Program-made: the position numbers and the translations under genes
From: [Borrelia] turdi
GTDB taxonomy: Bacteria; Spirochaetota; Spirochaetia; Borreliales; Borreliaceae
DNA length: 64,000 nucleotides
Direction of reading: 5' to 3'
Assembly: GCF_008828755.2 (NCBI RefSeq)
Contig: NZ_QBLM01000001.1
Location: forward strand, 310,001-374,000
In this document: positions 20,152-29,486 of the stretch, piece after piece
How positions within the stretch are numbered: position 1 is the stretch's first letter
Layout: each line of letters starts with the position of its first letter
Notes under the pieces: model-generated
What the model saw: the letters and a program-made list of their open reading frames with translations, nothing else
Database searches by the model: none
Told to the model about the DNA's origin: nothing

Positions 20152-20942
20152 AGAATTCTTAAAATTTCTTGTACAACTTTAGCTGAATTAAAAGCGGCTA
20201 ATTTTAAAAATTTACTATATTCAACTTCATTTGCTTTTTTATTTACAATGTCAGATATAGACCTAATAACTATAAAAGGTATATTAAACATATGAGAAAC
20301 ATGTCCTATTGCTGCACCTTCCATCTCAACAGCTATTACATCTTTAAAGTTTCCCATAATCTTGTTAATATAAGTCGGGTCAATAAACTGATCGCCTGTT
20401 AATATTAATCCTGAATATGAATTAGAACCTCCAACCTTTGATTTAATGGCCTCTTTGGCCTTATTAACTAAATTTTTATTGGCACTAAATTTTTGGGGTA
20501 ATCCCGTAAGCTGCCCCATCTTGTATCCAAATCTAGTTAAATCAACATCATGATATGCAACCTCTGAAGACACTACCACATCTCCTACTTTAATATCCTT
20601 GTATTTATCACTAATAACACCACCAGCAACTCCAGAATTAATTACATGACTTATATTGTATTTTGACAAAATATAGCTAGTCCACACACCTGCATTAACC
20701 TTACCAACTCCACAAAGAATAGTTATAACATTACGATTAGACAACTTCCCCTTTACAATCTTTTTATTAAGACCATACTCCTTAAGCAATATTTCTTCCT
20801 TATTAGACATAAGCTTAGTTATCTGCTCAAGCTCAGAATCTATCGCAGTTACTATTAAAACACTGCTATTTTTAGAAAAAGCAACATAGCCGTTTGAAAA
20901 AACTAACAAAAAAAGCAAAAATTTTATTAAAAAATTGTTCAT
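20148..20942 (-). CDS. pfs: Exported 5'-methylthioadenosine/S-adenosylhomocysteine nucleosidase
   Basis: 264 residues. The nucleosidase core carries INSGVAGGV (about 100-108), the catalytic-site segment VEMEGAAIGHV and RSISDIVNKKA with the catalytic aspartate, all intact. It hydrolyses MTA, SAH and 5'-deoxyadenosine. Unlike ordinary cytosolic Pfs it starts with a typical signal peptide (about 1-23: basic, a hydrophobic LIKFLLFLLVFSNGYVAF run, then small residues), so it should act outside the cytoplasm. Borrelia is known for several MTA/SAH nucleosidases, including a surface-exposed plasmid paralogue; this is the chromosomal exported one (BB0588). AAGGAG lies 9 bases before the ATG. It is divergent from metG across 163 bp. 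Confidence 0.94.
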   Translation of the reverse strand: MNNFLIKFLLFLLVFSNGYVAFSKNSSVLIVTAIDSELEQITKLMSNKEEILLKEYGLNKKIVKGKLSNRNVITILCGVGKVNAGVWTSYILSKYNISHVINSGVAGGVISDKYKDIKVGDVVVSSEVAYHDVDLTRFGYKMGQLTGLPQKFSANKNLVNKAKEAIKSKVGGSNSYSGLILTGDQFIDPTYINKIMGNFKDVIAVEMEGAAIGHVSHMFNIPFIVIRSISDIVNKKANEVEYSKFLKLAAFNSAKVVQEILRIL

Positions 20943-21042
20943 AAAATCATACTCCTTATAGTAAAAAAATATATTATATTACTATTTTACAAAATAAAAA
21001 ATTAAAACTAAGTTACTTTTGAAATAATTTTTGCAAAAGATA

Positions 21043-21073
21043 TTGAAAAAAAATATCCTATCCGTATTACAAT
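21043..21073 (+). promoter_or_regulatory. Predicted promoter of metG
   Basis: TTGAAA (21043-21048) is followed by overlapping -10 candidates TATTAC (21065-21070, spacer 16) and TACAAT (21068-21073, spacer 19). A 25- to 30-base leader with AAAGGGGA before the ATG would result. Confidence 0.35.
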
Positions 21074-21105
21074 ATTAATAGCTTAAACAAAAAGGGGAAA
21101 ACTAA

Positions 21106-23280
21106 ATGAAAAAAATGAATCTGGTTACAGCTGCTCTACCCTATGTTAACAACATTCCTCATCTTGGAAATTTAGTGCAAGTATTGTCAGCCGATGCTTT
21201 TGCAAGATATTCTAAAATGTCAGGAATTGAAACTCTTTATGTCTGCGGAACAGATGAATATGGAACAGCCACAGAAACCAAAGCCTTAATTGAAAAAACT
21301 ACCCCTTTAGAACTTTGCAATAAATATTATGAAATACATAAATCAATTTACAAATGGTTTAATATTGAATTTGATATCTTTGGTCGCACAACCAACAAGC
21401 ACCATCAAGAAATTGTACAAAATTTTTTCTTAAAATTAGAAAAAAATGGTTATATAAAAGAACGAGAAACTGAACAGTTTTTTTGTAACAAAGATTCAAT
21501 ATTCTTAGCTGATAGATATGTAATAGGAGAATGCCCAGAGTGTCAAAGCATAGCTAAAGGGGATCAGTGCGACAACTGTTCTAAGCTTTTAAATCCAATA
21601 GACCTAATAAATCCAAAATGCATAATTTGTAAAAACAAACCTATTTTAAAAAAAACAAACCATCTTTATATAGATCTTCCTAAAATAAAAACAAAACTTG
21701 AAAAATGGATAAAAAATTCGACTACTAATAAGAATTGGAATACCAATGCCCTTAAAATGACAAATGCTTTTTTAAGAGATGGTCTTAAAGAAAGAGCAAT
21801 TACAAGAGATCTAAAATGGGGAATTCCTGTGCCTAAAAAAGGTTATGAGAATAAAGTATTTTATGTCTGGTTTGATGCTCCAATAGGATATATTTCAATT
21901 ACTAAAAACATTGTAAAAAATTGGAAATCTTGGTGGAAAAATAATGAACAAGTAAATCTTGTACAATTTATTGGAAAAGACAATATATTGTTTCATACAA
22001 TTATATTCCCTTGCATAGAAATTGGAAGTAAAGAAAATTGGACAATATTAAATCAGCTCTCATCAAGCGAGTACTTAAATTATGAAAATCTTAAATTTTC
22101 AAAATCAGAAGGAACAGGAATTTTTGGAAACGATGTTATTAGCACAGGAATCCCTTCTGATATTTGGCGATTCTACGTATATTATAACAGACCTGAAAAG
22201 TCTGATTTTCAATTTATGTGGCAAGATCTTATGGAAAGAGTAAATACAGAACTTATTGACAATTTTTCAAACCTTGTCAACAGAGTATTAACATTTCAAA
22301 AAAAATTCTTTGGAGATGCAATAGAAATAATAGAAATTCAAAATAAATTTTGGAAACGAATAACACCAAAATATAATAAAATACTAAATCTTTTTAAAAA
22401 AACAGAACTAAAATCTGCGCTCAAAGAAATACTTAAAATTTCAGCTCTTGGAAACAAGATATTTCAAGATAACGAACCGTGGAAAAAAAAAGACAACTCT
22501 CCACAAGAAACAAAAGAGCTAATCTCAAACTTAATATACCTAATCAGAGATTTATCTATTTTAATGATGCCATTTATTCCCGAAACAAGCAAAAAGATAC
22601 AACAATTCTTTGGCAACAGTTATCAATTTTCTACAAAAATTCTTGGAACTAAATTGGGGATTAAAAAAATTGAATTCACAGAAATATTATTCAATAAACT
22701 AGAACAAAAAAAAATCAACAATTTAAAGCTAAAATATTCGGGGGAGAAATACATGGAAGAAAAAGAAACGCCAGAAAACTTATTTAGAGAAAAAGTGCTC
22801 TTAAGAGTCGTAAAAATAAATAAAATAGAAAGAAATCCTGAAGCTAAAAACTTATTCATATTAAAGCTAGATGACGGAACTAATGGAGAAAAACAAATAG
22901 TAAGTAGTCTTGAAGGGCATTATACAGAAGAAGAGCTTTTAGGAAAACATATAATAATAGTAGATAATTTAAAGCCTGCAAAATTTAGAGGAATAAAATC
23001 TGAAGGAATGTTAGTAGCTGCTGAGGATAAAAATAAAAATTTTAAAGTTATAATCGTAGAAGATTCAATCAAAAATCCTATTGCTGGAGAACGAATAATA
23101 CTTGAAAACGATCAAAATAAAGATATTGCCTATCCACCTAAAATTAGCATAGATAAATTTTCAAAAGCTAATATAGTAACAGAAAGCGGAGAGCTTAAAA
23201 TAAATGGAATAAACTTAATATTAGAACATTCTAAGAAAAAAATATTGTCCAAAGATATTCCAAACGGAATAGTTTGCTAA
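21106..23280 (+). CDS. metG: Methionyl-tRNA synthetase with C-terminal OB-fold tRNA-binding domain
   Basis: 724 residues. Class Ia motifs are HLGN (19-22) and KFSKSEG in the KMSKS position. A zinc-knuckle insertion has two CxxC pairs (CPECQS ... CDNCSK) plus CIICKN. A helical anticodon-binding domain precedes a C-terminal EMAP/Trbp111-type OB domain (about 565-660: [18 protein letters not shown] ... [13 protein letters not shown]), a common appendix in bacterial MetRS. AAAGGGGA precedes the ATG. The FemAB-like gene follows after 9 bp, so the two are likely co-transcribed. Orthologue of BB0587. Confidence 0.97.
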   Translation: MKKMNLVTAALPYVNNIPHLGNLVQVLSADAFARYSKMSGIETLYVCGTDEYGTATETKALIEKTTPLELCNKYYEIHKSIYKWFNIEFDIFGRTTNKHHQEIVQNFFLKLEKNGYIKERETEQFFCNKDSIFLADRYVIGECPECQSIAKGDQCDNCSKLLNPIDLINPKCIICKNKPILKKTNHLYIDLPKIKTKLEKWIKNSTTNKNWNTNALKMTNAFLRDGLKERAITRDLKWGIPVPKKGYENKVFYVWFDAPIGYISITKNIVKNWKSWWKNNEQVNLVQFIGKDNILFHTIIFPCIEIGSKENWTILNQLSSSEYLNYENLKFSKSEGTGIFGNDVISTGIPSDIWRFYVYYNRPEKSDFQFMWQDLMERVNTELIDNFSNLVNRVLTFQKKFFGDAIEIIEIQNKFWKRITPKYNKILNLFKKTELKSALKEILKISALGNKIFQDNEPWKKKDNSPQETKELISNLIYLIRDLSILMMPFIPETSKKIQQFFGNSYQFSTKILGTKLGIKKIEFTEILFNKLEQKKINNLKLKYSGEKYMEEKETPENLFREKVLLRVVKINKIERNPEAKNLFILKLDDGTNGEKQIVSSLEGHYTEEELLGKHIIIVDNLKPAKFRGIKSEGMLVAAEDKNKNFKVIIVEDSIKNPIAGERIILENDQNKDIAYPPKISIDKFSKANIVTESGELKINGINLILEHSKKKILSKDIPNGIVC

Positions 23281-23289
23281 GAGTTACTA

Positions 23290-24333
23290 ATGACTATTAA
23301 AAAAATAAAAATAAAAGAAATGGAAGAAAATTATCTTCAAAGCGAATTGTGGGCATTAATAAAAACAACAAAAAACAGAAATTGGAAAGCCATAGCATTT
23401 GAAAGTGATATTCTTGGTAAAATCGTTGTAATGCAAAGAAGACTATTTAAAATTTTTTATTTGGCATACATTCCACATCCAGAATTCTCAAACAAAACTC
23501 TTGAGAACATTAATATTGAGGAAATCAGCAAAAATATTAAAGAATTTAGCATAAAAATAAAACCTTACTTAAATAAAAATACAATTTTTTTAAGATTCGA
23601 TTTAATGTATTACTATCAAAGAACACTGAATGACAAATACTGTCCACTAAAAATTAAAATCAAATATCTAAAAAAATCATTTGATGACATACAGCCTTCA
23701 AACACAACAATATTAAACTTAAATAATTCTCTTGAAAATATTTTGCTTAACATGAAAAAAAAAACAAGATACAATATAAAGCTCAGCACAAAAAAAAATT
23801 TAAATATAATAATAGATGATAAATTTAAACATCTAAATGCATTTTACAATCTTTACAAAGAAACTAGCAAAAGAGATAAATTTACTATCCATTCAGAAGA
23901 ATATATACAAAACCTAATTGAAATATTCAAACAAGACAAAAATGCTCAAATAAAATTAATAATTGCATTTTATAACAACATAATTGTTTCTGGCATAATA
24001 ATAGGGATTTATAAGAAAAAAGCAGTATATCTTTATGGGGCTTCCAGCAGAAAATATAGAAATTTAATGCCCAATTATGCAGTTCAATTTAAAGCAATAC
24101 AAACTTTAAAAAAATTAGGAATAAAAGAATATGATTTTTTAGGAATCCCCCCAATTGCAAATAAAAAACATCCTTTATCTGGTCTTTTTGGTTTTAAAAC
24201 AGGATTTGGAGGAAATATTATTCACAGAATTGGCTGTTATGATTTTACTTACAAAAATTTTATTTACAAGATTTATGCAAATCTTGAAAAACTCAGATAC
24301 TTTTATTACAAAATAATAAGAAAAAAAATTTAA
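23290..24333 (+). CDS. FemAB-family peptidoglycan bridge aminoacyltransferase
   Basis: 347 residues with the double-GNAT layout of Fem ligases. The N-terminal part holds LQSELWALIKTTKNRNWKA; a basic pair of helices around KKKTRYNIKLSTKKNLN corresponds to the coiled-coil arm; the C-terminal part has the family-like AVYLYGASSRKYRNLMPNYA and GIKEYDFLGI. Fem enzymes move amino acids from aminoacyl-tRNA onto the stem peptide of lipid II. Borrelia peptidoglycan is reported to carry ornithine with a glycine bridge, so glycyl transfer onto ornithine is a sensible inference. It lies 9 bp after metG and shares a 4-bp stop-codon overlap with convergent murD. Orthologue of BB0586. Confidence 0.87.
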   Translation: MTIKKIKIKEMEENYLQSELWALIKTTKNRNWKAIAFESDILGKIVVMQRRLFKIFYLAYIPHPEFSNKTLENINIEEISKNIKEFSIKIKPYLNKNTIFLRFDLMYYYQRTLNDKYCPLKIKIKYLKKSFDDIQPSNTTILNLNNSLENILLNMKKKTRYNIKLSTKKNLNIIIDDKFKHLNAFYNLYKETSKRDKFTIHSEEYIQNLIEIFKQDKNAQIKLIIAFYNNIIVSGIIIGIYKKKAVYLYGASSRKYRNLMPNYAVQFKAIQTLKKLGIKEYDFLGIPPIANKKHPLSGLFGFKTGFGGNIIHRIGCYDFTYKNFIYKIYANLEKLRYFYYKIIRKKI

Positions 24334-25685
24334 CCAAGCATATTGACTAAATTTTTGAATTGTAAGCCTCTATCAAACTCATTATTAAAAAGCTCAAAAG
24401 AAGCGCTAGCGGGAGAAAATAACACAATGTCACCTGGAGTTGAAATATTGAGAGAATAATTTACTGCATCTCTTAAAGAATCAAATACAAAATATGGTAT
24501 GTTACTTTTTTCTAAAATCTTAATAATTTTTACAGTTGCACTACCTTTTATCAAAATCCAAGTTTTCACAAGATTTATGATATTATAAAAACTTAAAAAA
24601 TTAAGTTCTTTATCAGTTCCTCCAACAATTAAGTTAATACAATTATCATTTGTTTTTAAGCTTTTAACAGATAAAACTGTAGAATCAGGAATAGTTGAAG
24701 CTGTATCATTATAAAACATTACATTTTGAACTATTTTAACAAACTCTAATCTATGCTCAATGCCTTTAAAATTATTTAAAATATGAAACGTATGATTAAG
24801 ATCCATATTTAAATAATAAGAAACAAAAAAAGCAATAAGCTTAAAGATCATAAAAACAAACGGTGACTCAGAAAAACTTCCAATTAAGTTATCATTAAAA
24901 TATACTTTGCCCTTATTACAATAAAAAATATCTCGATCAAAATTACAAGGATTAAATTCAGAAAATAAAATAACTTTGGCTTTTGATTCAAATTTTGAAA
25001 AATATTTGTAATAGGCCTTATCCTGAATAATCACAATTCCTGAAGTTTGATTTACAAAAATTTTTGACTTATCAATAATATAGTCATCAAAATTTAAATA
25101 ATAGTTTTGATGATCGTTATAAATATTTGTAATAATACTAAGAATAGGATTAAAATTCTCTAAAGATTGCAACTGCCAAGAAGAAAGCTCTAAAATTAAA
25201 GGAGATAGTCCATCAAGTTGATCAAAAAAGCTCAAAGGAGATACACCAATATTTCCCCCAAGTTTTACCTTTGAATATTTTTTTTTCAAAACCTGATACA
25301 AAAGAGACACAAGGGTCGATTTACCTTTAGTACCTGTTACTGCTATTATGGGGTTCTTGTTGAACATTAAAAATAAGCTAATATCTGTTTCAACTCGTTT
25401 TGCAAACTTTAAATATTTATTATTGGGTTTAACGCCAGGATTTTTAACAACAATATCAGCTTTTTTAAAATCATTTATATCGTGCTTACCTAAAACATAC
25501 CGAATTTGATCATCAAACTCTCTTAAAGAATTAATACTTAAGGCTAATTCTGCCTCACTTTTAAGATCAGTAATTACTAACTTTGCCCCATGCTTTAATA
25601 AAAATCTAGAAAGAGCTACTCCTCCTCCATTAAGACCTAATCCCATGATTAAAAAATTTAAATTTCTAATTTCGTCTAAACGCAC
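24330..25685 (-). CDS. murD: UDP-N-acetylmuramoylalanine-D-glutamate ligase (MurD)
   Basis: 451 residues. It adds D-glutamate to UDP-MurNAc-L-Ala with ATP. The N-terminal Rossmann-like domain has IMGLGLNGGGVA, the central P-loop is AVTGTKGKSTLVSLL, and a Mur ligase C-terminal domain with GGTDKELNF follows. The start is GTG 25685; the next Met (codon 14) lies inside the first beta strand and is too late. There is no ribosome site. Instead an extended -10 (TGATATAAT) is placed so that predicted +1 is the G of the GTG. The gene begins 12 bp after the MATE transporter gene in the same direction and overlaps femAB by 4 bp. Orthologue of BB0585. Confidence 0.95.
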   Translation of the reverse strand: MRLDEIRNLNFLIMGLGLNGGGVALSRFLLKHGAKLVITDLKSEAELALSINSLREFDDQIRYVLGKHDINDFKKADIVVKNPGVKPNNKYLKFAKRVETDISLFLMFNKNPIIAVTGTKGKSTLVSLLYQVLKKKYSKVKLGGNIGVSPLSFFDQLDGLSPLILELSSWQLQSLENFNPILSIITNIYNDHQNYYLNFDDYIIDKSKIFVNQTSGIVIIQDKAYYKYFSKFESKAKVILFSEFNPCNFDRDIFYCNKGKVYFNDNLIGSFSESPFVFMIFKLIAFFVSYYLNMDLNHTFHILNNFKGIEHRLEFVKIVQNVMFYNDTASTIPDSTVLSVKSLKTNDNCINLIVGGTDKELNFLSFYNIINLVKTWILIKGSATVKIIKILEKSNIPYFVFDSLRDAVNYSLNISTPGDIVLFSPASASFELFNNEFDRGLQFKNLVNMLG

Positions 25686-25691
25686 AATAAG

Positions 25692-25720
25692 ATTATATCA
25701 AACCCACCAGCTTGTTTTAA
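25692..25720 (-). promoter_or_regulatory. Predicted extended -10 promoter directly before murD
   Basis: Minus strand: TTAAAA (25720-25715), 17-bp spacer, then TATAAT (25697-25692) preceded by TGA to make the extended -10 form TGnTATAAT. The TG is part of the stop region of the upstream gene. Predicted +1 is 25685, the first base of the murD GTG. Confidence 0.45.
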
Positions 25721-27050
25721 CAGATTTAATCCACCTTTCACTATAAAAATAAGGAAGTGAAATGGCAAGTTTGATTGCATCCTCAAGAGCTGGAATAAAA
25801 ACAACAATTTCAAAAGGCAAATTTGTATAATTTGCTAAAAAAAAAGCAATGGGAATAGTATAAATAAATGTTACAGAACCTTCCATAATAGCACCAAAGC
25901 TTGGAGATGCTCCCGCACGAAAAAATCCAAAAAGATACTGAAAAGCAAGTGCCATAAAAAAAGCAGAAATAGAAGAATACCTTAAAATAATTCCTATAAG
26001 GTGCGAATATTTTAATGTATAAAAAATATAAGGAGCAAAAAATGAAAACACAAATAATACAAAAGATGTTAAAAAAGCAAGTTTAAAGCCGATTTTACCT
26101 AAATAGATTGCAACTTTCATGACTTCTTTTTTACTATTATGCATTTCATAGCCCATCATAATATTTAAAGAAATACAAAAAGAATTTATTATATTAAAGA
26201 TAATAAAATAAACAGAAAAAGATATACTGTAAGCAGCATATTTATGAACATCAATTCCTATAAAAATTGATGTCAATACAAGATAGCCAAAAAACCAAAT
26301 AAAATCATTTAAAAGGATTGGAATAAAAAATTTAATTAACTGAATAAACGACTTAATATTTACATTTAAATCTTCAAGCTTAAGGTTTAAAATTGAATTT
26401 TTGTTAAACACTGTATAAATAAGATATATAATAAGCTCTAAGCTACGAATAACTGTTGTTGCAATAGCAGCTCCAACTACCCCCATATGAAAAACAAAAA
26501 TAAAAATATAATTTAATATTAGATTTAAAAGCACTGAAAAAACAGAAATGTAAACTTGAAATTTAACAATTTCAACAACTTTAAGAGCATTAGCAACAAG
26601 TCCTTTTATGATTGCAAATACGAAAGAAAAAATAGCTATGTTTAAATAAATAGCTCCATAATAAACTGCCTGCACATCATTAGAAATTAATCTAAGTAAA
26701 AAAAAAGGATTCACTCTAGAAATCAATATAAATGGAAAAGAAAATAAAATAATAATTAATATACTAATAAAAAATGTATTTCTAAAACTCTTAAAATCGC
26801 CTCGATTGTATTGCCTTGTGGCAATTATATTATAAGCTCCTACCATGGCAAACCCAATAGTAACAAAAAGTTCGAAAAATTTATTTGCAAGAGAAACTCC
26901 TGCAACAGGATAGTCGCCAATATATGCAACCATAGCATTATCTGTAAGAGAAATAAAATTAAATAAAAAAAACTCAATAGCAGTCGGAATTGCAATTTTT
27001 AAAAGATTTTTATAAATTTTATCTTTTTTAACCACACTCAATGAATACAT
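25698..27050 (-). CDS. MATE-family multidrug/solute exporter
   Basis: 450 residues and about 12 membrane segments in two homologous halves, as usual for MATE antiporters, which expel cationic compounds or metabolites with Na+ or H+. The N-terminal half starts IAIPTAIEFFLFNFISLTDN and the second half repeats the pattern around IPILLNDFIW. I start it at ATG 27050: GGAGAAA lies 5-7 bases before it, and the longer frame's TTG (27062) is itself part of that ribosome site. It is paralogous to the next gene upstream. murD follows after 12 bp. Orthologue of BB0584; substrate unknown. Confidence 0.9.
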   Translation of the reverse strand: MYSLSVVKKDKIYKNLLKIAIPTAIEFFLFNFISLTDNAMVAYIGDYPVAGVSLANKFFELFVTIGFAMVGAYNIIATRQYNRGDFKSFRNTFFISILIIILFSFPFILISRVNPFFLLRLISNDVQAVYYGAIYLNIAIFSFVFAIIKGLVANALKVVEIVKFQVYISVFSVLLNLILNYIFIFVFHMGVVGAAIATTVIRSLELIIYLIYTVFNKNSILNLKLEDLNVNIKSFIQLIKFFIPILLNDFIWFFGYLVLTSIFIGIDVHKYAAYSISFSVYFIIFNIINSFCISLNIMMGYEMHNSKKEVMKVAIYLGKIGFKLAFLTSFVLFVFSFFAPYIFYTLKYSHLIGIILRYSSISAFFMALAFQYLFGFFRAGASPSFGAIMEGSVTFIYTIPIAFFLANYTNLPFEIVVFIPALEDAIKLAISLPYFYSERWIKSVKTSWWV

Positions 27051-27120
27051 AAATTTCTCCAAATAAAAATCAAGATTTTTGCAAAGAAACTACTAAAATA
27101 CTACGATAAAACAAAAGGAA

Positions 27121-27135
27121 TTGCTTTTAAAGCAA
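27121..27135 (-). terminator. Short hairpin after the upstream MATE gene
   Basis: Arms TTGCTTT and AAAGCAA meet around a single base. On the minus strand they are followed by TTCCTTTTGTTTT, a moderate T tract. Together with the adjacent long palindrome it probably ends the transcript of the MATE gene at 27215-28564. Confidence 0.5.
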
Positions 27136-27136
27136 T

Positions 27137-27172
27137 ATAATCTTAATGAATTCTAGAATTCATTAAGATTAT
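27137..27172. repeat. 36-bp perfect palindrome between the two MATE genes
   Basis: The two 18-base halves are exact reverse complements with no spacer; the centre is TTCTAGAA (27151-27158). As RNA it would fold into a hairpin of about 16 bp with a CUAG tetraloop. It lies 43 bp beyond the stop of the upstream MATE gene. Confidence 0.8.
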
Positions 27173-27214
27173 TAAAATTTTTATTAACGCCAAATATATC
27201 ATGCTATCCCATAA

Positions 27215-28564
27215 TCAATCAAGCTCTTCATAATCAATCTCCCGTATCCAATCATCGTGAAAAAATTCAATTATAATAAATACGTTTTTAATGATCTCTT
27301 CTGCATTTACAATAAAAACCACTATTGGTAAACTTAAATTTGTATAAAACACTAATAAATAAGCAACTGGAAGCGTATAAAAAACAATTACTCCTGATTC
27401 AATAAAAAAACAAACATTTGGTATACCACTAGCCCTAAAAACTCCAACAAGAACTTGCGCCGTAAAAGCTTTAAAAACTACACTGCTTGCAAAAACATAA
27501 ATAAACACACTAACAAGTTTAGGAGAATTTAAATTACTAAAAATATAAGGTGCAAAACTCGATATTCCAATAAGTAAAATAACTACAAAAATGCCTAAAA
27601 GAAAGCCTACAAAAGATAAAAAAAATCCAACCGACCTAACATGTTTCTTATCATAAATCATTAAATGCCCAATAACAACACCTGTTGCAAGTCCCATGCC
27701 ATGAAGCAATACAAAACAAATGTCAAAAAGATTTGACGCAACAGCAAATGAAGCATATTCAATGCTCCCAACACGAGCATAAAATGCATGCAAAATAGTT
27801 ATGCTCAAGACCCAAAAAATCTCATGAGATAAAACAGGTATAATTAGTTTCAAATTAGCTCTAGCAACTATCTTTGAAACAAAAAAATCGCTAAACTTAA
27901 TCCGATAATATGAATCATTACTTAAAAGGCTATATAAAAAGTAAAAAACAAACTCAACAATCCTAGCAAGCACAGTGGCATATGCAGCACCTTTTATTCC
28001 CATGCTCAAACCAAAAATAAAAATATAATTAAAAACAATATTTATTAAAACAACAATAGAAGTAACATATAAAGGTATTTTTACCTCTTTAGCACTTTTA
28101 AACCCCATAGCTGATAAAAAAGAATATGCCATTAATAAATAAGACCATGAAATAATTTTTAAATACTCTGATCCAAAATTTAAAGAACTCTGATTATCTG
28201 TAAATAGTTTGATAATGTTTTTTGGGAAAAAAAATGAAAATATAAAAAAAATTATTCCCACTGTAGTTCCAATTGATAACATATAGGCAAAAGATTGTCT
28301 TATTTGAAGAAGCTTCTTTTTTGCAATTGCTTGAGACACATAAGCGCTTAAAGCTGTACCAAGTCCAAACACAATAATAAAAAAAAGAAAAGTTACTCTA
28401 TTTGCTAAAGAAACTCCTGTAACGTGAAAAGAACCTAAATAAGAGATCATAAAATTATCAAAAAAAGTTACCATTTGAAATAAAAGCGATTCAAAAGCCG
28501 TAGGAATAGCTATAATAAATAGCTCTTTTATTATCTGATCATAATTTTTAAACTTTTTGATCAT
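27215..28564 (-). CDS. MATE-family multidrug/solute exporter (second copy)
   Basis: 449 residues and about 12 membrane segments. The starts of the two MATE proteins in this window align (FIIAIPTAFESLLFQMVTFF here), which shows tandem paralogy with considerable divergence. The N-terminal half contains SLANRVTFLFFIIVFGLGTA and the second half IIPVLSHEIFWVLS. The ribosome site is close (AGGGAAT directly before ATG). The product should be an inner-membrane Na+- or H+-driven antiporter with unknown substrate. It is divergent from the VanY-like gene across 133 bp. Orthologue of BB0583. Confidence 0.9.
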   Translation of the reverse strand: MIKKFKNYDQIIKELFIIAIPTAFESLLFQMVTFFDNFMISYLGSFHVTGVSLANRVTFLFFIIVFGLGTALSAYVSQAIAKKKLLQIRQSFAYMLSIGTTVGIIFFIFSFFFPKNIIKLFTDNQSSLNFGSEYLKIISWSYLLMAYSFLSAMGFKSAKEVKIPLYVTSIVVLINIVFNYIFIFGLSMGIKGAAYATVLARIVEFVFYFLYSLLSNDSYYRIKFSDFFVSKIVARANLKLIIPVLSHEIFWVLSITILHAFYARVGSIEYASFAVASNLFDICFVLLHGMGLATGVVIGHLMIYDKKHVRSVGFFLSFVGFLLGIFVVILLIGISSFAPYIFSNLNSPKLVSVFIYVFASSVVFKAFTAQVLVGVFRASGIPNVCFFIESGVIVFYTLPVAYLLVFYTNLSLPIVVFIVNAEEIIKNVFIIIEFFHDDWIREIDYEELD

Positions 28565-28683
28565 ATTCCCTGTACAAACTCCCCTTTATTTATTTCTTTT
28601 AACTAAATTTAACCCAATCTAGAATATACATATACACACAATTAAATAATTAGAATTAATTATTTAATTATACTAAAATATAC

Positions 28684-28689
28684 TATAAT
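28684..28689 (+). promoter_or_regulatory. Consensus -10 hexamer 8 bases before the VanY-like start
   Basis: TATAAT followed by TAAATATT and the ATG. Standard spacing puts +1 within about 2 bases of the start codon. No convincing -35 is seen, and hexamers of this kind arise easily by chance here. Confidence 0.3.
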
Positions 28690-28697
28690 TAAATATT

Positions 28698-29486
28698 ATG
28701 AAATCAATTTATGTTTTATTGCTTCTATTTATTAACCTATCCTTGTTCACCAACGGCATTTCAAAAAAAGACTTAAAAATATTATTAGAGATTACCAAAA
28801 CAATGAATGAACAGTGTAAAAACTTTATTGAAAAAAATCCCATTCGGTTCTTAAAAGAAATAAAGCCTTTAGTAGATGCAGAAAAAAACAACCTCTTAAC
28901 TCTAATAAATAAAAAAATACCAATTCCTGTAGATTATAAAGTATCTGATCTGGTAAATGTTAATGATTTTAAAGATCTTAAGAATCTTGGGAAAAAAACT
29001 CTTCAAGTAAGAAGAATCTTAATTAAAGATTTAATTCAACTAATAACAGATGCAAAAAAAAATGGAATTGAAATTAAAATCAAATCCGCTTATAGAACTC
29101 GAGAATACCAAAAATTTTTATTTGATTACAATGTAAAAACTTATGGCAAAAAAGTTGCAGAAACTCAATCAGCAATTCCAGGTCATTCTCAACATCATAT
29201 GGGAACAGCAATAGATTTTATAAATCTAGATGATAATTTGCTAAACACAAAAGAAGGAAAATGGCTTTACGAAAATTCTTTAAAATATGGATTTTCTCTT
29301 TCCTACCCAAAAGGATCCGAAATAGAAACTGGATATAAAGCAGAGCCTTGGCACTACTTATACATAGGCCCTAAGCCATGCTTTATTCAGAAAAAATATT
29401 TCAATAATCTACAATATAAGCTTCTTGAATTCTGGAATCATAACAAAACAAATCTTATTAACTTAATTGAAAAGTACACAAACTAA
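28698..29486 (+). CDS. Exported D-alanyl-D-alanine carboxypeptidase (VanY, peptidase M15B)
   Basis: 262 residues with a signal peptide (about 1-22). The catalytic M15 domain (about 105-225) has SAYRTREYQ, the zinc motif SxHxxGxAxD as S164-Q-H166-H-M-G-T-A-I-D173, and the general-base motif EPWHY with E216 and the third ligand H219. It should trim the terminal D-Ala from peptidoglycan stem peptides in the periplasm. The gap to the divergent MATE gene is very AT-rich. There is no ribosome site, and a TATAAT lies 8 bases before the ATG. The TAA stop overlaps the stop of convergent recG by 4 bp. Orthologue of BB0582. Confidence 0.93.
   Translation: MKSIYVLLLLFINLSLFTNGISKKDLKILLEITKTMNEQCKNFIEKNPIRFLKEIKPLVDAEKNNLLTLINKKIPIPVDYKVSDLVNVNDFKDLKNLGKKTLQVRRILIKDLIQLITDAKKNGIEIKIKSAYRTREYQKFLFDYNVKTYGKKVAETQSAIPGHSQHHMGTAIDFINLDDNLLNTKEGKWLYENSLKYGFSLSYPKGSEIETGYKAEPWHYLYIGPKPCFIQKKYFNNLQYKLLEFWNHNKTNLINLIEKYTN

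Noticed and set aside
20943..21105. Riboswitch upstream of metG or pfs (SAM/SAH type)
   Set aside because: The leader is short and AT-rich, with no conserved helical core that I can recognise.
25698..28564. Recent tandem duplication of the MATE genes
   Set aside because: The proteins share the family pattern but differ at most positions, so the duplication is old or the genes were acquired separately; no nucleotide repeat is visible.
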